Shown: positions 61,811 through 64,000 of the stretch, piece after piece
Layout of the letters: every line of letters starts with the position of its first letter
Numbering within the stretch: position 1 is the first letter of the stretch
Translations under genes and position numbers: made by a program
The notes under the pieces: generated by a model
Database searches by the model: none
Told to the model about the DNA's origin: nothing
What the model saw: the letters and a program-made list of their open reading frames with translations, nothing else
NCBI RefSeq assembly: GCF_025917315.1
Contig: NZ_CP080627.1
Coordinates: 2,480,001 to 2,544,000, forward strand
Direction: 5' to 3'
DNA length: 64,000 nucleotides
Origin: Halomonas qaidamensis
GTDB lineage: Bacteria > Pseudomonadota > Gammaproteobacteria > Pseudomonadales > Halomonadaceae

Positions 61811-64000
61811 TTAAGCTTCACCAAGCAACCCTAAGCTAGCCGCAGGCGCTTGACGCCGCAGGCTGTAAGAGAGGGCATGTCCGATAATGCCAATTAGCAA
61901 CGCACCTCCAAAAGGTAGAACAAGCCATAGGCCCATATGCAGGCGCGGTGTTAAATCAAGCCAATAAAGATAAAGTGCGGCAGTGGCAAATTCTGCAAGG
62001 AAGGCCCCCATTAAACCACTGGCAAAACCAAGCAGCGCATATTCAGCACCTTGTACCCGTGAAATCATTCGGTTACCTGCACCAAATACACGCAGCAAGC
62101 CACTCTCATGGGCGCGTACGGGGCGGCTAGCCGTCAGTGCAGCATAAAGCACGCTAACCCCTGCCATCAGCACTAGGATAAGCACCAGCTCTACTGCCCG
62201 AGTAACCTGGGTAAGCACCTCACGCACTTGGCCTAAAATGGCATCCACATTAAGCAATGATACACCTGGGAAATCACTGACCAACTGCCGGATTAAGCCT
62301 TGCTCTTGTTCTGGCAAATGAAACGCCGTGATAAAGCTATGACCGAACGCTTCGAGCACGCCAGGGGGGAAAATGACGAAGAAGTTCGGGTTGAAGCTAT
62401 CCCAGTTAAGGCTACGCAGGCTCTCAATGCGGGTAGTAATGGTATCACCGCCTACAGAGAACGTGAGCTCGTCGCCCAACCCAAGGCCAAGGCGCTCTGC
62501 TAATCCATCTTCCACTGAGATGGGCACAATGTTAGAGGTTTCCTGAGGCGTGGCGTCCACCTCGCTCATCCATCCCTGTGGCTCACTCGGTTGTGAAAAC
62601 CACTCTCCGGCGACGACCTGATTACCTTCGGGCAACGCTGATTGCCAGGTAAGATTCAGTTCACGACGCAGCGAGTTATCGCCTCTGGCATCGGGTGGAA
62701 CGGCTTCTATCGGTGGTTGACCGTTGATCGCGCTGATGCGACCACGCACCATCGGATATAGCGTACTTTGGGTTTCCACCCGTGGAGCAACCGCATCTTC
62801 GAAGGCATCTCGCTCATTGGGCTGAATATTGATAGCAAAGTAATTAGGGGTATTTTCCGGCAACTGATCTTGCCACGTGGTCAGTAAATCACCCCGTACC
62901 AGCACGATCATCGCCATGGCAAAGAAGGTGACCGAAAACGCCAACAGCTGCCCAAGCCCAGCCTGCTTTCGGCGAGCCAGTTGCCTGCCGCCCAAGCGAA
63001 ACGCTTGACCCCACTCGCTCCCACCGGAAAGCCGCTGAACAGCTTTCAACAGGCCGTTTAGCAACAGCGTGCTAGCCATCCACAATAGTCCTAATAGGGC
63101 TGCACCACCGATGAGTAGCGCCAGAGCAAGCGAAAAGCTACCCGAGTAAAGCCATAACAGACCACCAAATACTAAGCTCGCCACACCCACCACTAACCAA
63201 GCAGACGGCGGTAGGGGATCAAGCTCACGGCGTAACACTTTTAACGCACTAACACGCTTAATGCGTAACAGGGTGGGCCCAGCAAAACCAACCAGTACCG
63301 CAAGTGCAGTAAAAATGCCCAGCCACAGCGGCATAATGCCAGGAGGCGGCAGTGTCATCGGCAGAAAACTTGTTAACAGCCAAAGCAGCACAGCCTGACC
63401 AATAAGCCCCAACAGCGCGCCAATAATCGCAGCCATTAGTGCGAGACCCATTAATTGCAGGGTAAAAATAGTCACTAATTGATATTGGCTAGCGCCAAAG
63501 CAACGCAGCAATGCAGCGGTGTCTAGATGGCGCTCAACATAACGGCGGGTCGACATTGCCACCGCCACGCCCGCTAACAAGACGGCTGCCAAGCCGGCAA
63601 GCCCCAGATAACTCTCAGCGCGTTGAAGCGCGTTGCCTAACTGAGGACGGTCAACACGCACATCACGTACGTCCACCCCATCACGCCTTAGTTCGGCCAG
63701 CAAGCCCTGCACTTGCTCCAATGCCGCAGGCGGCCCCGCAGCAAGCAGCTCAAACTCAAGGCGTGAACCCAACTGCACCAACCCTGTTGCTTCCAGGTCA
63801 GCAGTATTGAGCATTAAGCGTGGGTTGAAATTACCAAAACCGGCAGACTGATCAGCCTCACGCTCGATAATCCCACTAATCAGCAGTTCCGTTTGACCTA
63901 CTTGAACACGGTCGCCTATCGCAATATCAATCAGTTCTGCTAACCGCGGGTCTGCCCAGGCTTCCCCTGATGGAGGGCCTGATGCAACCTGCTCAACCCC
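61811..64000 (-). CDS. FtsX-family ABC transporter permease, N-terminus beyond the window
   Basis: Permease of the YbbP-like ABC exporter family with FtsX domains. 729 residues are visible, and the reading frame stays open to the window edge (no stop between 63814 and 64000), so the true start lies outside; the internal ATG at 63814 is not the start. The visible part has multiple hydrophobic helices in two clusters (about 3-4 helices at residues 160-320 and again at 590-690) separated by a large extracytoplasmic region, as in FtsX-type permeases. It follows the exported protein gene by 51 bp. The matching ATPase (YbbA-like) would be expected upstream, outside the window. Confidence 0.88.
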   Translation of the reverse strand, partial: GVEQVASGPPSGEAWADPRLAELIDIAIGDRVQVGQTELLISGIIEREADQSAGFGNFNPRLMLNTADLEATGLVQLGSRLEFELLAAGPPAALEQVQGLLAELRRDGVDVRDVRVDRPQLGNALQRAESYLGLAGLAAVLLAGVAVAMSTRRYVERHLDTAALLRCFGASQYQLVTIFTLQLMGLALMAAIIGALLGLIGQAVLLWLLTSFLPMTLPPPGIMPLWLGIFTALAVLVGFAGPTLLRIKRVSALKVLRRELDPLPPSAWLVVGVASLVFGGLLWLYSGSFSLALALLIGGAALLGLLWMASTLLLNGLLKAVQRLSGGSEWGQAFRLGGRQLARRKQAGLGQLLAFSVTFFAMAMIVLVRGDLLTTWQDQLPENTPNYFAINIQPNERDAFEDAVAPRVETQSTLYPMVRGRISAINGQPPIEAVPPDARGDNSLRRELNLTWQSALPEGNQVVAGEWFSQPSEPQGWMSEVDATPQETSNIVPISVEDGLAERLGLGLGDELTFSVGGDTITTRIESLRSLNWDSFNPNFFVIFPPGVLEAFGHSFITAFHLPEQEQGLIRQLVSDFPGVSLLNVDAILGQVREVLTQVTRAVELVLILVLMAGVSVLYAALTASRPVRAHESGLLRVFGAGNRMISRVQGAEYALLGFASGLMGAFLAEFATAALYLYWLDLTPRLHMGLWLVLPFGGALLIGIIGHALSYSLRRQAPAASLGLLGEA

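Overview
The window looks like chromosomal DNA of a halophilic gammaproteobacterium of the Halomonadaceae (Halomonas or Vreelandella type). The reasons are protein resemblance from memory (Tex, PtsP, RppH, an AsrA-type Lon, RibB with a degenerate GTP-cyclohydrolase half, TsdBA, GpgS/GpgP), dense packing with many 4-bp ATGA overlaps, and REP-type intergenic repeats. No search was run, so the genus is an inference. I see no tRNA, rRNA, CRISPR array, transposase or prophage gene.

Layout. 0-6.2 kb: a ProQ/FinO-domain protein, folA-thyA, lgt, a TauE/SafE permease, a membrane-anchored receiver protein and an NRDE protein. 6.2-11.4 kb: ptsP, rppH, a HAD-IB hydrolase, a MITE-like repeat cluster and malate dehydrogenase. 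11.7-16.6 kb: a two-gene RND efflux operon, then a 742-bp array of 120-bp palindromic repeats. 16.6-32.9 kb: housekeeping and redox genes (rsd/algQ, gshA-dsbB, tex, msrB, pckA, hslO, yrfG-hslR, nudE, a Gfo/Idh oxidoreductase, ilvD) and an Aer/Tar-like chemoreceptor. 33-42.5 kb: an AsrA-type Lon, a DUF945 protein and the nrdR-ribD-ribBA-ribH-nusB-thiL-pgpA cluster, which lacks ribE. 42.7-55 kb: accessory metabolism, namely a GH13_18 phosphorylase, periplasmic thiol-redox proteins, thiosulfate dehydrogenase TsdBA with a two-component system, a sulfane-sulfur operon (persulfide-dioxygenase-like MBL protein, DUF2892, two YeeE/YedE halves), and gpgP-gpgS. 55-64 kb: a candidate small RNA, an orphan MotB-like protein divergent from two lipoproteins (one FlgO-like), a glycosyltransferase, glyA, an unrecognised exported protein and a truncated FtsX-family permease.

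How genes work together. GpgS and GpgP should make the compatible solute glucosylglycerate, and the GH13_18 enzyme 10 kb away could reclaim it by phosphorolysis. TsdBA should oxidise thiosulfate to tetrathionate, with a nearby two-component system and sulfane-sulfur transport and oxidation genes. DsbB, DsbG and the Lgt-like/TlpA protein handle periplasmic thiols.

The most unusual features are (i) a probable undescribed ~96-nt RNA at 55202-55297 with its own promoter and terminator, (ii) many short tandem duplications (7-17 bp units) at gene edges, some copying a stop codon or adding a repetitive peptide at a protein N-terminus, and (iii) a higher-order (A-B)n organisation in the 120-bp palindromic repeat array.
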